Positions 7,421-13,171 of a stretch of DNA of 15,003 bases are shown one piece after another. The notes beneath the pieces are model-generated. The model did not search any database and was not told the origin of the DNA. It was given only the letters and a program-made list of their open reading frames with translations. The position numbers and the translations under genes are program-made. The stretch's first letter is position 1. Each line of letters opens with the position of its first letter. Source of the stretch: Actinomycetes bacterium (GTDB lineage Bacteria; Actinomycetota; Thermoleophilia; Solirubrobacterales; Solirubrobacteraceae); contig JAEZDB010000423.1 in assembly GCA_023429855.1 (NCBI GenBank), positions 1 to 15,003 on the forward strand, given 5' to 3'.

Positions 7421-7714
7421 TCACTGCTCGGCGAGCTTGTTGAGGGTGGCGATCGCGTCCGCCCACCCCGCGCCGACGGCGCCATAGGTGCGAAGCAGTC
7501 CGCCAGAGATCGGCTCGCTGCCAACCTCCTGCACCAGGCCGGCGTCGATCAACGCTCGCAAGTGGTGCACGATGGCCGCGCGGCTCCGACCCAGCTGCCG
7601 GGCGAGTTCAGTGGTCGTGTGGTCTTGCTCTTCAAGCGCGAGCAGGACATCGAGCCGGCCATCGGACTGAATACCGGCGCGGGCGCTGGGGGAAAGGCGT
7701 ACCCGGTCTGCCAT
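7421..7714 (-). CDS. Winged-helix (ArsR/HTH_20-like) transcriptional regulator 1
   Basis: 97 residues. RLDVLLALEEQDHTTTELARQLGRSRAAIVHHLRALIDAGLVQEV is the winged-HTH core (split here by position: helices about 20-30, 35-42, recognition helix about 45-60), and EPISGGLLRTYGAV forms the wing. The typical RAAIVHHLRAL recognition helix is better conserved than in its paralogue. It is the first gene of the leftward block, 42 bases from the second regulator. A possible leaderless promoter and a 6-bp dyad sit immediately upstream, which suggests autoregulation. Two non-identical copies of such a small regulator could act as a heterodimer or on different sites. Confidence 0.86.
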   Translation of the reverse strand: MADRVRLSPSARAGIQSDGRLDVLLALEEQDHTTTELARQLGRSRAAIVHHLRALIDAGLVQEVGSEPISGGLLRTYGAVGAGWADAIATLNKLAEQ

Positions 7715-7720
7715 CGGCCG

Positions 7721-7751
7721 ACGGTACCCAGCAGGAGTTCGCGGGACTCCT
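7721..7751 (-). promoter_or_regulatory. Possible leaderless promoter and operator of the regulator pair
   Basis: On the minus strand TACCGT (7726-7721) is a plausible -10, placed six bases before the ATG at 7714, just as TAGGGT is placed before parA. The dyad AGGAGT/ACTCCT (7733-7738, 7746-7751; 7-base spacer) overlaps the expected -35 zone. No good -35 hexamer is seen. Confidence 0.4.
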
Positions 7752-8076
7752 CAGGTGTTAGGTGGCGGCGTCGGCTGATACCTGTACGGTGGCTTCGAAC
7801 CGCTGGCGACTTAGGACAACTCGATCTAGCGGTTCACGTGGCCCAGCCCCCTTGCGTCGCTCGCGTCTCGGCCCGCTGGAAAGCCCCCGTGTCTTCAGCG
7901 GGCCGAGCGTCTCAACGGGCCGGAGAACTATCCGATCGCATGTGCTCGACGAGCAGCAAACCCCAAGCCGATACGCCGCCGGCGAAACACCGGGCCAACC
8001 AGCCATATTCGCCGCCCGTCGCCAGACTCCTTCCGGCGGATTTGGGCCGTAAATACGGGGAAGTTCCGTCCGGGGC
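7752..8076. other. Divergent intergenic region with two long dyads
   Basis: No convincing gene is seen here; the open frames lack coding-like composition and starts. Two inverted repeats stand out: GAACCGCT (7797-7804) with AGCGGTTC (7828-7835), and CTCGGCCCGCTG (7867-7878) with CAGCGGGCCGAG (7896-7907), the latter with perfect 12-bp arms and a 17-base loop. A small palindrome CCGTAAATACGG lies near 8048-8059. It could hold promoters for both directions, a structured RNA or part of a replication origin. Confidence 0.5.
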
Positions 8077-8105
8077 GCTCATTACATTGCCGTCCTGTAA
8101 TGAGC
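8077..8105 (+). promoter_or_regulatory. 29-bp dyad overlapping the start of the RHH gene
   Basis: Perfect 10-bp arms GCTCATTACA (8077-8086) and TGTAATGAGC (8096-8105) enclose a 9-base spacer. The ATG at 8100 lies in the right arm, and a -10-like TACATT (8083-8088) lies in the left arm. It is either a repressor operator or an RNA hairpin hiding the start codon. Confidence 0.6.
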
Positions 8106-8474
8106 CAGCTCCCCCAGCTCTTCGACGCCACACGTCCGGCGCCGGCAGCAACGCCCGCAACGGCCAACCCTGTCGGACACGTCCGACGACGTGCACGGAC
8201 ACGCGATCGAGCAATGACCAGCGTTGAGATGACGCTTGACGAGCGAGCCCGTCTCGACCGCATCGCTACCCAGCGCGGCGCGTCGATCGGCTCGGTCCTT
8301 CGCCGCGGCGTGGTCCTGGTCGAAGAGCTGGACGAGGCGCTCGCGCCCGCCGAGCGCGCGCTGCTAGAGCAGCTCGTCGCCGGCGGACCGTCGCTCGCTG
8401 ACATCGTCCGCCGTGGCCTCGCAGTCGCGGAATCCGAGCTGGACCGGACGCAGGGAGCCGCCAAGGCCGCCTAA
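8100..8474 (+). CDS. Ribbon-helix-helix-like protein with an internal tandem repeat
   Basis: 124 residues from ATG 8100; a second candidate start is ATG 8214 (86 residues). The first 38 residues are Ala/Pro- then Arg-rich and may be leader rather than protein. Residues 40-77 look like a CopG/Arc-type RHH unit: strand SVEMTL, helix DERARLDRIATQRG, helix ASIGSVLRRGVVLVEEL. Residues 82-114 repeat the two helices (APAERALLEQLVAGG, PSLADIVRRGLAVAESEL) with the same RRG...E.EL ending, suggesting a duplicated, single-chain version of a normally dimeric fold. Dyads lie both over the 8100 start and just before 8214, which fits autoregulation. A strong terminator follows the stop. It may be a plasmid copy-control, partition or antitoxin-type regulator; no toxin partner is visible beside it. 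Confidence 0.72.
   Translation: MSQLPQLFDATRPAPAATPATANPVGHVRRRARTRDRAMTSVEMTLDERARLDRIATQRGASIGSVLRRGVVLVEELDEALAPAERALLEQLVAGGPSLADIVRRGLAVAESELDRTQGAAKAA
8172..8203 (+). promoter_or_regulatory. Possible operator before the internal start at 8214
   Basis: GTCGGAC/GTCCGAC (8172-8178, 8181-8187) is a 7-bp dyad with a 2-base centre. CGGACACG occurs twice in direct orientation (8174-8181, 8196-8203), 22 bases apart, about two helical turns, the spacing expected for side-by-side RHH dimers. It lies inside the long version of the gene but upstream of the short version. Confidence 0.4.
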
Positions 8475-8490
8475 CCCAGCCCTAGAACGC

Positions 8491-8518
8491 GAAAGACCCG
8501 CCTGCCAGCGGGTCTTTC
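8491..8518 (+). terminator. Rho-independent-type terminator
   Basis: Perfect 11-bp arms GAAAGACCCGC (8491-8501) and GCGGGTCTTTC (8508-8518) with a 6-base loop, 16 bases after the RHH gene stop. The AAAG/CTTT ends make it usable in both directions. Confidence 0.85.
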
Positions 8519-8520
8519 AG

Positions 8521-8750
8521 AAGCGTTCCGACAACAGCCTGGGCTTTACGCCTTCGGCCGACATACGGACTCAATCGATCGTGAGTCCCACTTTACCGCC
8601 TCGGCGGACGGAAATCGAAATCCGTCTCCGGCCGGTCGCTTCAACGTGCCGTTTTGCGCGTCGTCTGATCGCCGTTTCCGCCCGCGGTTGCGCTGGTTCC
8701 TACCTGCGCCGCGACCATCTACGCACGCCCTGTTGCAGGGCGGCGCTGGG
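8521..8750. other. Non-coding gap with clustered dyads before the large gene
   Basis: No convincing gene. It contains GGACTCA/TGAGTCC (8567-8573, 8582-8588) around ATCGATCG, then CCGCC/GGCGG (8596-8600, 8603-8607), then GACGGA/TCCGTC separated by AATCGAAA (about 8608-8627). Base composition drops around 8520-8640 compared with the flanks. Clustered dyads before a large plasmid gene fit a replication origin or control region, but no iterons or DnaA boxes are evident. Confidence 0.4.
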
Positions 8751-8758
8751 TGGTGGCG

Positions 8759-8869
8759 ATGCCGGTTGGCACCTACACCCACACCTGCGCCGCGGCCGCC
8801 GCGGTGCTGCAGCTCGTCGACGTCGACGAGCTGGCGATCGTGCTGGCCCTCACCGAGGGCGGGCGCTGA
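8759..8869 (+). CDS. Very short ORF coupled to the 8869 gene
   Basis: ATG at 8759 gives 36 residues (MPVGTYTHTCAAAAA..., then an acidic/hydrophobic helix LVDVDELAIVLALTEGGR). The stop TGA shares its A with the ATG of the large gene (TGATG), a classic coupling junction. In-frame GTG codons at 8750 and 8753 could start it, and the frame is open back to 8669. A weak GGTGG lies before the start. The coupling and high third-position GC support translation, perhaps as a leader peptide regulating the downstream gene. Too short to classify. Confidence 0.4.
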   Translation: MPVGTYTHTCAAAAAVLQLVDVDELAIVLALTEGGR

Positions 8870-11046
8870 TGCTGCACGATTCGCCGTCCTCGGCCGCGGG
8901 CCCGGATCTGCGTCCGCACACGGAGCGCTTTCCGACGCAGTTTCGGCGCGGCTACTACGCCTTCAAGCAGGTCCCTCCCCCGCCGCCCGTGATCACGCCG
9001 CTGCCGTCACGTTGGATCACGCTGCGCGACGTCGTGGCGCTGCGGATCCGCATGGCCGGCCAGCTGGTCCCGCACCGCGTGCAGGGCTCGGCCGACCAGG
9101 GCGAGCTTGAGGCGTTTCCGCGGATGAACGTCCAGGGCGCGCAGATGGACTTCCACCTGCTCGACACCCTCTACTTCTTCGCCACGCCCGAGAAGCAGAA
9201 CACCGGCACGCCGCGCACCGGCGGCTCGACGCTCGCGCGGGCCATGGCGCCCAAGCGCAAATGGCCGCTCACCAAGACGATCGACGACCCCGACGCCGGC
9301 GAGGGCGCCGTCAAGGAGGTCCCGCGCACCGACAGCGAGCTGATCGACTCCTACAAGGGCGGTATCGCCGACGCGCGCTGGCGCTGCGTGCAAATGGGCT
9401 TGCTCGGGCACGTGCGCACCGCGTGGGACTCCCGCGAGCAGGAGCGCGGCACCGACTGGGAACTCCTCGAGGTCCCGGAGATCTCCGAGGCCGAATACGA
9501 GGCCGCTGACGCCGCGATCGCCAAGTACGTGGCCAAGCACCCGCCGGAGAAGGCGCGGCCGCTCTCAGCGGCTGTACGGGGCCGTGAGACGTGGCACTTC
9601 AAACGCCGGGTGCGGCTGCGCCTGAAGGCGGCCGTCTACGAGCGCACGCATCGTAGAAAAAACAAAACTGCCCCACTGCCTGCGGCTGGGCACAACCCTA
9701 AGTCTCTACGTCCTACAGACAACTCTTACCGTGCGGGCCCGAGTAATCCTGGAATGACGCGAGATCTAGCCATGGCGCCGCCAGCACCCTCGCCGCGGAC
9801 GTTCGCTGCCGGGGACAAAATCAGCGGAGGAGCGGGAAGCGTTTCTGCGAAGTCGTCGGCAGCGGTCCTGCCGACGCCGCTTGAGGACGGTGTCGTGGGT
9901 TGGCGTGATGGCCAGCAGCGTCGCGACGTCGGCGCGGGCCGGTTTGTCGCTCTGCAGGTGGCCGAGCAGCTCGGTTGGAAGAAGCAGGACCGTTCAGCGA
10001 TCTCGGCCAAGGCCGCCGACAAACTCGGCCGCCTTGCTCGCCGAGCAGAGCAGCTGCTTGGCCTCAGCGGCGAGGACCTCGCCGCTGTGCTGGTGCAGAA
10101 GATGGCCCGCCACGACTGCCATCTGGGCGAAGCGATCCGCATCATGCGCCGCGATCTCAAGCGCCACCCCGAGTCCCCGATCGCACAGCGCACCGCCGCC
10201 CGCCGCGAGCTCGCCGACAGACTGCGCGCCGCCGAGCTCGCCGCCACGCCGCTGCCGGACTTCGTTCGCACCGACGCCCACGGGCTGCCCCGCCTCTGGG
10301 TCGACGCCGAAGGCGGCGGAAACCCGCACCTGGCCTGCACCACCCTCCCCCACGACCTTTCCGACCCGCAGATCCGCAAGGCCATCCACGCCGCAGCCCA
10401 CGCCGCCCGCATCACCGGCCCCCAGCGCGTCGTTCGGGCAGCCGTGACCCCGAACAGCCCGCTGGACCCCCGCCTGTTCACCCTCCACGAACGCCTCGAC
10501 GCCACCGAGCGGCTGCGCGGCAACGGCTGCGTACGCCTCATCGCCCTCACCGGCGAAATCGCGATCGTGCCGCCCGAACACTCAACCGCACCCGCCCGCC
10601 GCTGGACAATCGAACGCACCCCCTCCCCCGAGCAAATCCAGACCTACCAGCTGCTGCTCAAACGCCGCACCCGCCGCCGCGGCGCCACCGACCTGGCCCC
10701 TACCAGCAACCACCTCGGCCGGCAACACAGCGCCGAGCCCGCGACGTTTGTGGAGATGTGGTGGGCGATCGACGCGCTCATCGCCGAACTCGCCCCCGAC
10801 GCCCACCAACCAAACCGCGACCCAGGCCCAACCCAACCGACCCCGGCCGCCGGCGACGACAGCCAGCAGCAGACCGAGGCCGCGCCGATCAACCGCGCGA
10901 CGATCGACCGCGGCCTAGCCCTCATCGCCGAGCACGGCACGATCGCCGCCGCGATCATGGCCACCCACCCCGACCACGACGGCACCGCCGACGACCTTCA
11001 AGCCGTCCTCGCCGCACGCAGCCACTACACCGGGACCGGATCGTGA
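8869..11046 (+). CDS. Large unrecognised protein, possibly a fusion; candidate replicon-maintenance protein
   Basis: 725 residues from ATG 8869; the frame is open upstream to 8413, but that stretch contains a terminator and does not look coding. Residues 1-260 are a mixed alpha/beta soluble region (KQVPPPPPVITPLPSRWITL, DSYKGGIADARWRCVQMG, HFKRRVRLRLKAAVYERTHRR). Residues 261-310 are a seam of low-GC, poorly coding-like sequence (KNKTAPLPAAGHNPK...). Residues 330-725 are Ala/Arg-rich and helical with basic patches (AVLVQKMARHDCHLGEAIRI, LKRRTRRRG) and an acidic, Gln/Pro-rich linker near 640-670. No signal peptide, membrane segment, Walker motif, relaxase HUH motif or nuclease motif was found. 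A second gene could instead begin near the GTG at 9895. The setting behind a dyad-rich gap and near parA makes a replication role possible, but this is only inference. Confidence 0.6.
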   Translation: MLHDSPSSAAGPDLRPHTERFPTQFRRGYYAFKQVPPPPPVITPLPSRWITLRDVVALRIRMAGQLVPHRVQGSADQGELEAFPRMNVQGAQMDFHLLDTLYFFATPEKQNTGTPRTGGSTLARAMAPKRKWPLTKTIDDPDAGEGAVKEVPRTDSELIDSYKGGIADARWRCVQMGLLGHVRTAWDSREQERGTDWELLEVPEISEAEYEAADAAIAKYVAKHPPEKARPLSAAVRGRETWHFKRRVRLRLKAAVYERTHRRKNKTAPLPAAGHNPKSLRPTDNSYRAGPSNPGMTRDLAMAPPAPSPRTFAAGDKISGGAGSVSAKSSAAVLPTPLEDGVVGWRDGQQRRDVGAGRFVALQVAEQLGWKKQDRSAISAKAADKLGRLARRAEQLLGLSGEDLAAVLVQKMARHDCHLGEAIRIMRRDLKRHPESPIAQRTAARRELADRLRAAELAATPLPDFVRTDAHGLPRLWVDAEGGGNPHLACTTLPHDLSDPQIRKAIHAAAHAARITGPQRVVRAAVTPNSPLDPRLFTLHERLDATERLRGNGCVRLIALTGEIAIVPPEHSTAPARRWTIERTPSPEQIQTYQLLLKRRTRRRGATDLAPTSNHLGRQHSAEPATFVEMWWAIDALIAELAPDAHQPNRDPGPTQPTPAAGDDSQQQTEAAPINRATIDRGLALIAEHGTIAAAIMATHPDHDGTADDLQAVLAARSHYTGTGS
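9657..9692 (-). terminator. Minus-strand terminator-like structure inside the large gene
   Basis: Read on the minus strand, TGCCC (9692-9688) pairs with GGGCA (9673-9669) around an inner GCC/GGC stem, followed by a T-rich run corresponding to the plus-strand A6CA4 tract at 9657-9667. It lies in the low-GC seam of the 8869 gene, and no real minus-strand gene ends there. It may be a relic of an intergenic region or a stop for antisense transcription. Confidence 0.4.
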
Positions 11047-11078
11047 CCGGATCAGCGAAGCCGCCAAGCTCGCTGCGA

Positions 11079-11093
11079 GTGTTCGCCGAACAC
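11079..11093. repeat. 15-bp palindrome between convergent genes
   Basis: GTGTTCG (11079-11085), one central C, CGAACAC (11087-11093). The gap 11047-11176 between the convergent large gene and parB-like gene holds no clear terminator; this palindrome is its only notable sequence. It could be a protein-binding site; with a one-base centre it is unlikely to fold as a terminator. Confidence 0.45.
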
Positions 11094-11176
11094 GGTCAGA
11101 ACGCGTGGGCCAGGGCGGCGTTCAGAGGGTTTCCGCCGGTGCGCGCAAGGATCGGAACGCTCGCGCCGTAAAGCGG

Positions 11177-11575
11177 TCAGCGACTGCCCTGCTCCCGTCC
11201 GTAGGCCAACAGGAGGGCCGACTCCAGCACTTCCGTCTGCGTTGCCCCGGTGGTGGCAGATACGTCCTCGAGAAGCTGCTTGAACTCCGGCAGGAACTTG
11301 AAGTTGACCGCGATCGTCTGCACACCGCGCGGGCGACGAGGAACAGCGACGGGCAGCTCGTCGGGCACGGCGAACTCGTGAACGCGCCGCGGCCGCGGTG
11401 CAGTCGGCGCGGCCCGGGTGGCAGCTACAGGAGAGGCGGGCGAGGGGCGCGAGGGCGCGACGACCGGATCGTCGTCCTCGTCAGGGGCGACGGCGAAGGG
11501 ACGGATCGTCGGGACGACCGGCAGGCCGTCCCGGCCGACGTTGGCCAGGCCGTCCTGGGTCGTCTCGGCGCTCAT
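11177..11575 (-). CDS. RHH-type centromere-binding partition protein (ParB/ParG analogue)
   Basis: 132 residues; the ATG at 11575 overlaps the parA stop (ATGA), so it is coupled to parA. Residues 1-80 are disordered and Pro/Ala/Asp/Arg-rich. Residues 84-126 look like a ribbon-helix-helix unit: strand GVQTIAVNFKF, helix PEFKQLLEDVSATTG, helix ATQTEVLESALLLAYGREQ. This size and layout (flexible N-tail plus C-terminal RHH) match type Ib partition proteins such as ParG, where the tail stimulates the ParA ATPase. It probably binds the CTTTAC repeats upstream of parA and represses the operon. The call rests on the gene pair and fold pattern; sequence similarity to ParG itself is not claimed. Confidence 0.75.
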   Translation of the reverse strand: MSAETTQDGLANVGRDGLPVVPTIRPFAVAPDEDDDPVVAPSRPSPASPVAATRAAPTAPRPRRVHEFAVPDELPVAVPRRPRGVQTIAVNFKFLPEFKQLLEDVSATTGATQTEVLESALLLAYGREQGSR

Positions 11576-12366
11576 GCCCGGCCTCCGACCGGTGCGGGCA
11601 CTTCGAGCTTGGCGAAGATGTCGGCGTACGCCTCGGTCAGCTGAACGGCGCCCTTGGCCGGGAAGTTGCCCCACCACTCGCACGCCGCACGGCATCGCTT
11701 GACCGCCTTGCGATCGGGCGTCGTGTTCAGGACGTTTACGTTCGGATCGTCAGCGAGGGCGCGAGCGACGCGCAGGGCCTCGCCGTCCGGGATGTTCTCC
11801 AGTGCGATCGGGATAACACCCGCCACGTACAGGCCCGGGTTCCAAGGGCTCTTGCGGAACCGCTGGATGTTCTGCACGGACTGGTCGTGGGCCTGGAGGC
11901 CGTCCTCATCGAGCGTGAGCGGGATCACCACGGTGGTCGCTGCGGTGAGGGCGCTGGCCAGCAGGATGCCGCCCTGACGGTTCGGCACGTCGATGATGAC
12001 CAGGTCGCGGTCCCAGCCCTCAAACGCGGCCTTGAGGCGCCCCTCCGCCTGGTCGTCGAAGTTCTTTTCGCGGTTGGCGACCTTCCGCGAACCCGGCAGC
12101 ACCTGAATGTCCAGGTCTCCCTGCCACTTGCATGGCATCGCGATCTCGTTCGCCCACCCCGTCGGGTCCTCGTTGGCCAGGATCGCGCCCACGTGTCGCT
12201 TGGGATCTTCGGGCAGGGCCTGGAGCCAGGTGGTCGCAGTGAAGCGCGGATCGAGGTCCACGACACCGACACGTAGTCCGGCGGCCGCAGCGGCGCCCGC
12301 GAGGCCGATCGTGGACGTGGTCTTACCGACCCCACCCTTCTCGTTGAAAGACGCAATACAGAACAT
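11572..12366 (-). CDS. parA: ParA-family partition ATPase
   Basis: 264 residues. The deviant Walker A motif KGGVGKTT is at 10-17 with the signature Lys at its start, the A' motif VVDLDP at 35-40, and Walker B LVIIDVPN at 122-129. Length and absence of an N-terminal DNA-binding domain fit the short ParA type (Ib) used by plasmids with RHH partner proteins. Unusual points are VDLDPR where DxDPQ is usual and DVPN where D(T/A)PP or DTPG is usual at Walker B. It would bind nucleoid DNA when ATP-loaded and move the partner-bound plasmid. It starts with ATG right after a TTGCAA-N17-TAGGGT promoter, without room for a ribosome binding site, so translation is probably leaderless. The downstream partner overlaps by four bases. 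Confidence 0.93.
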   Translation of the reverse strand: MFCIASFNEKGGVGKTTSTIGLAGAAAAAGLRVGVVDLDPRFTATTWLQALPEDPKRHVGAILANEDPTGWANEIAMPCKWQGDLDIQVLPGSRKVANREKNFDDQAEGRLKAAFEGWDRDLVIIDVPNRQGGILLASALTAATTVVIPLTLDEDGLQAHDQSVQNIQRFRKSPWNPGLYVAGVIPIALENIPDGEALRVARALADDPNVNVLNTTPDRKAVKRCRAACEWWGNFPAKGAVQLTEAYADIFAKLEVPAPVGGRA

Positions 12367-12372
12367 GCACAG

Positions 12373-12401
12373 ACCCTAGCTTGCTTCTGTCTGTCTTGCA
12401 A
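12373..12401 (-). promoter_or_regulatory. Leaderless promoter of parA
   Basis: On the minus strand TTGCAA (12401-12396), 17 bases, TAGGGT (12378-12373), then six bases to the ATG at 12366. Transcription would begin at or next to the start codon. The repeats at 12410-12439 lie just upstream of the -35. Confidence 0.65.
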
Positions 12402-12409
12402 CCTTTATT

Positions 12410-12439
12410 CTTTACAGCGTAAAGACATTGTCTTTACAG
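12410..12439. promoter_or_regulatory. CTTTAC repeat cluster: probable par operator/centromere
   Basis: CTTTACAG occurs twice in direct orientation (12410-12417, 12432-12439), with the inverse GTAAAGAC (12419-12426) between them. This makes the dyads CTTTAC-AGC-GTAAAG and GTAAAGAC-ATT-GTCTTTAC (8-bp arms, 12419-12437). Position between parA and the divergent gene at 12509, and the short repeats, fit binding sites for the RHH partner protein. A -10-like TAAGAT (12447-12452) for the rightward gene follows. Confidence 0.65.
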
Positions 12440-12490
12440 AGTGTGCTAAGATGAGAGCGCGCACGGAGTGAAGGCCGAGCGTTCAGGACT

Positions 12491-12506
12491 ACGGGAAAGG
12501 ACCCCG
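12491..12506 (+). promoter_or_regulatory. 16-bp leader/RBS shared by two genes, copy 1
   Basis: ACGGGAAAGGACCCCG contains a GGAAAGGA ribosome binding site seven bases before the ATG at 12509. The identical 16 bases recur at 13172-13187, again followed within two bases by ATGCA. Confidence 0.7.
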
Positions 12507-12508
12507 CG

Positions 12509-13114
12509 ATGCAGACCGATCACGAATGGCAGCGCCCCATCCGGTGGGCCTACGACGAGCCGCACTGCCTCTGCCCGCTCACCGAGCAGGAGGCCGAGCG
12601 AGCAGCTGCGTGGGCCGAGGTCTGGGCGGACCACCACAAGCCGGCCAACATGACGGCGCGACACGGGCAGTACATCGCACCCCCGAAGGTCCAGGCCACC
12701 GAGCATGAGGGCGAGATGGCCCTGGCCTACGTGCGCCAGCAGATGAGCGCCGAGGAGCTTGAGCGGTTCATCGAGACGGGGGAGTGGCCCTACTCGATGA
12801 GCAGCATGGGTAGCGGGTCGTTCACCGACGAGAGCGACCCTCTCGTCAGTCACCACATCGGCCACGACGGCCGCGGGATCAACGCTCGACGTCCGAGCGC
12901 CGAAGGCATGGCCAGCGATCGCGAATGGCACGGCTTCTGGAAGCCCCGCCGCTACCAACAGCACAACCCCGGCCACCAGGCGTACGCCCCGCAGCCCAAG
13001 CCCTACAGCCAGGACGAGGGCCGCTGGGAGATCAAGTGGAGCCAGATCCGTGCGCTCCTGCGGGCCGAGCGCGACGCGGCTCTCCAGGCCGAGCTTCAGC
13101 CGAGCCTGTTCTAG
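12509..13114 (+). CDS. Hypothetical protein
   Basis: 201 residues from ATG 12509 with a good ribosome binding site. Trp-, His- and acidic-rich N-terminal half: WAYDEPHCLCPLTEQEAERAA (given in part) holds a CxC pair near 20-22, and AAAWAEVWADHH follows. A helical segment SAEELERFIETGEWPYS occurs near 79-95. A Gly/Ser stretch and a Tyr/Gln/Pro-rich part (HNPGHQAYAPQPKPYS) lead to a closing charged helix (IKWSQIRALLRAERDAALQAEL). There is no signal peptide or membrane segment. It diverges from parA and shares the CTTTAC-repeat region, so it may be regulated together with partition. I do not recognise a family. Confidence 0.75.
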   Translation: MQTDHEWQRPIRWAYDEPHCLCPLTEQEAERAAAWAEVWADHHKPANMTARHGQYIAPPKVQATEHEGEMALAYVRQQMSAEELERFIETGEWPYSMSSMGSGSFTDESDPLVSHHIGHDGRGINARRPSAEGMASDREWHGFWKPRRYQQHNPGHQAYAPQPKPYSQDEGRWEIKWSQIRALLRAERDAALQAELQPSLF

Positions 13115-13130
13115 CCAGACCTACCAAGAC

Positions 13131-13165
13131 GAGCGGGCGCCCAAGGTGAAGGAGGGCGCCCGCTC
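13131..13165 (+). terminator. Strong intergenic hairpin
   Basis: Perfect 12-bp GC-rich arms GAGCGGGCGCCC (13131-13142) and GGGCGCCCGCTC (13154-13165) with an 11-base loop, 16 bases after the stop of the previous gene. There is no U-tract, so it may slow or partly stop transcription, or protect the upstream message, before the next gene. Confidence 0.65.
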
Positions 13166-13171
13166 ACGCAC

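Noticed and set aside
7752..8076. tRNA or known riboswitch in the divergent gap
   Set aside because: No cloverleaf with T-loop consensus and no recognisable riboswitch core was seen.
6977..8227. Plus-strand 416-codon frame
   Set aside because: Runs through two clear regulator genes in antisense and through the divergent intergenic region; no ribosome binding site or recognisable domain.
8413..8868. Upstream extension of the large gene to an ATG at 8413
   Set aside because: It would include the end of the RHH gene, its terminator and the dyad-rich gap; the ATG at 8869 has a normal coupling junction.
9726..10619. Minus-strand 297-codon frame, which would read toward the minus-strand terminator-like structure
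   Set aside because: Ser/Arg/Ala-dominated sequence typical of the reverse of a GC-rich gene; the plus strand has far better coding character.
11079..11093. SOS (LexA) box
   Set aside because: The palindrome is GTTCG-C-CGAAC, the reverse order of the actinobacterial CGAAC-N4-GTTCG box.
9975..11171. Plus-strand 398-codon frame overlapping the large gene
   Set aside because: Almost only Arg/Pro/His, the usual out-of-frame reading of GC-rich coding DNA.
12410..12439. CRISPR-type repeats
   Set aside because: Half-sites are only 6-8 bp with very short alternating spacing; this is an operator pattern, and no cas-like gene is present.
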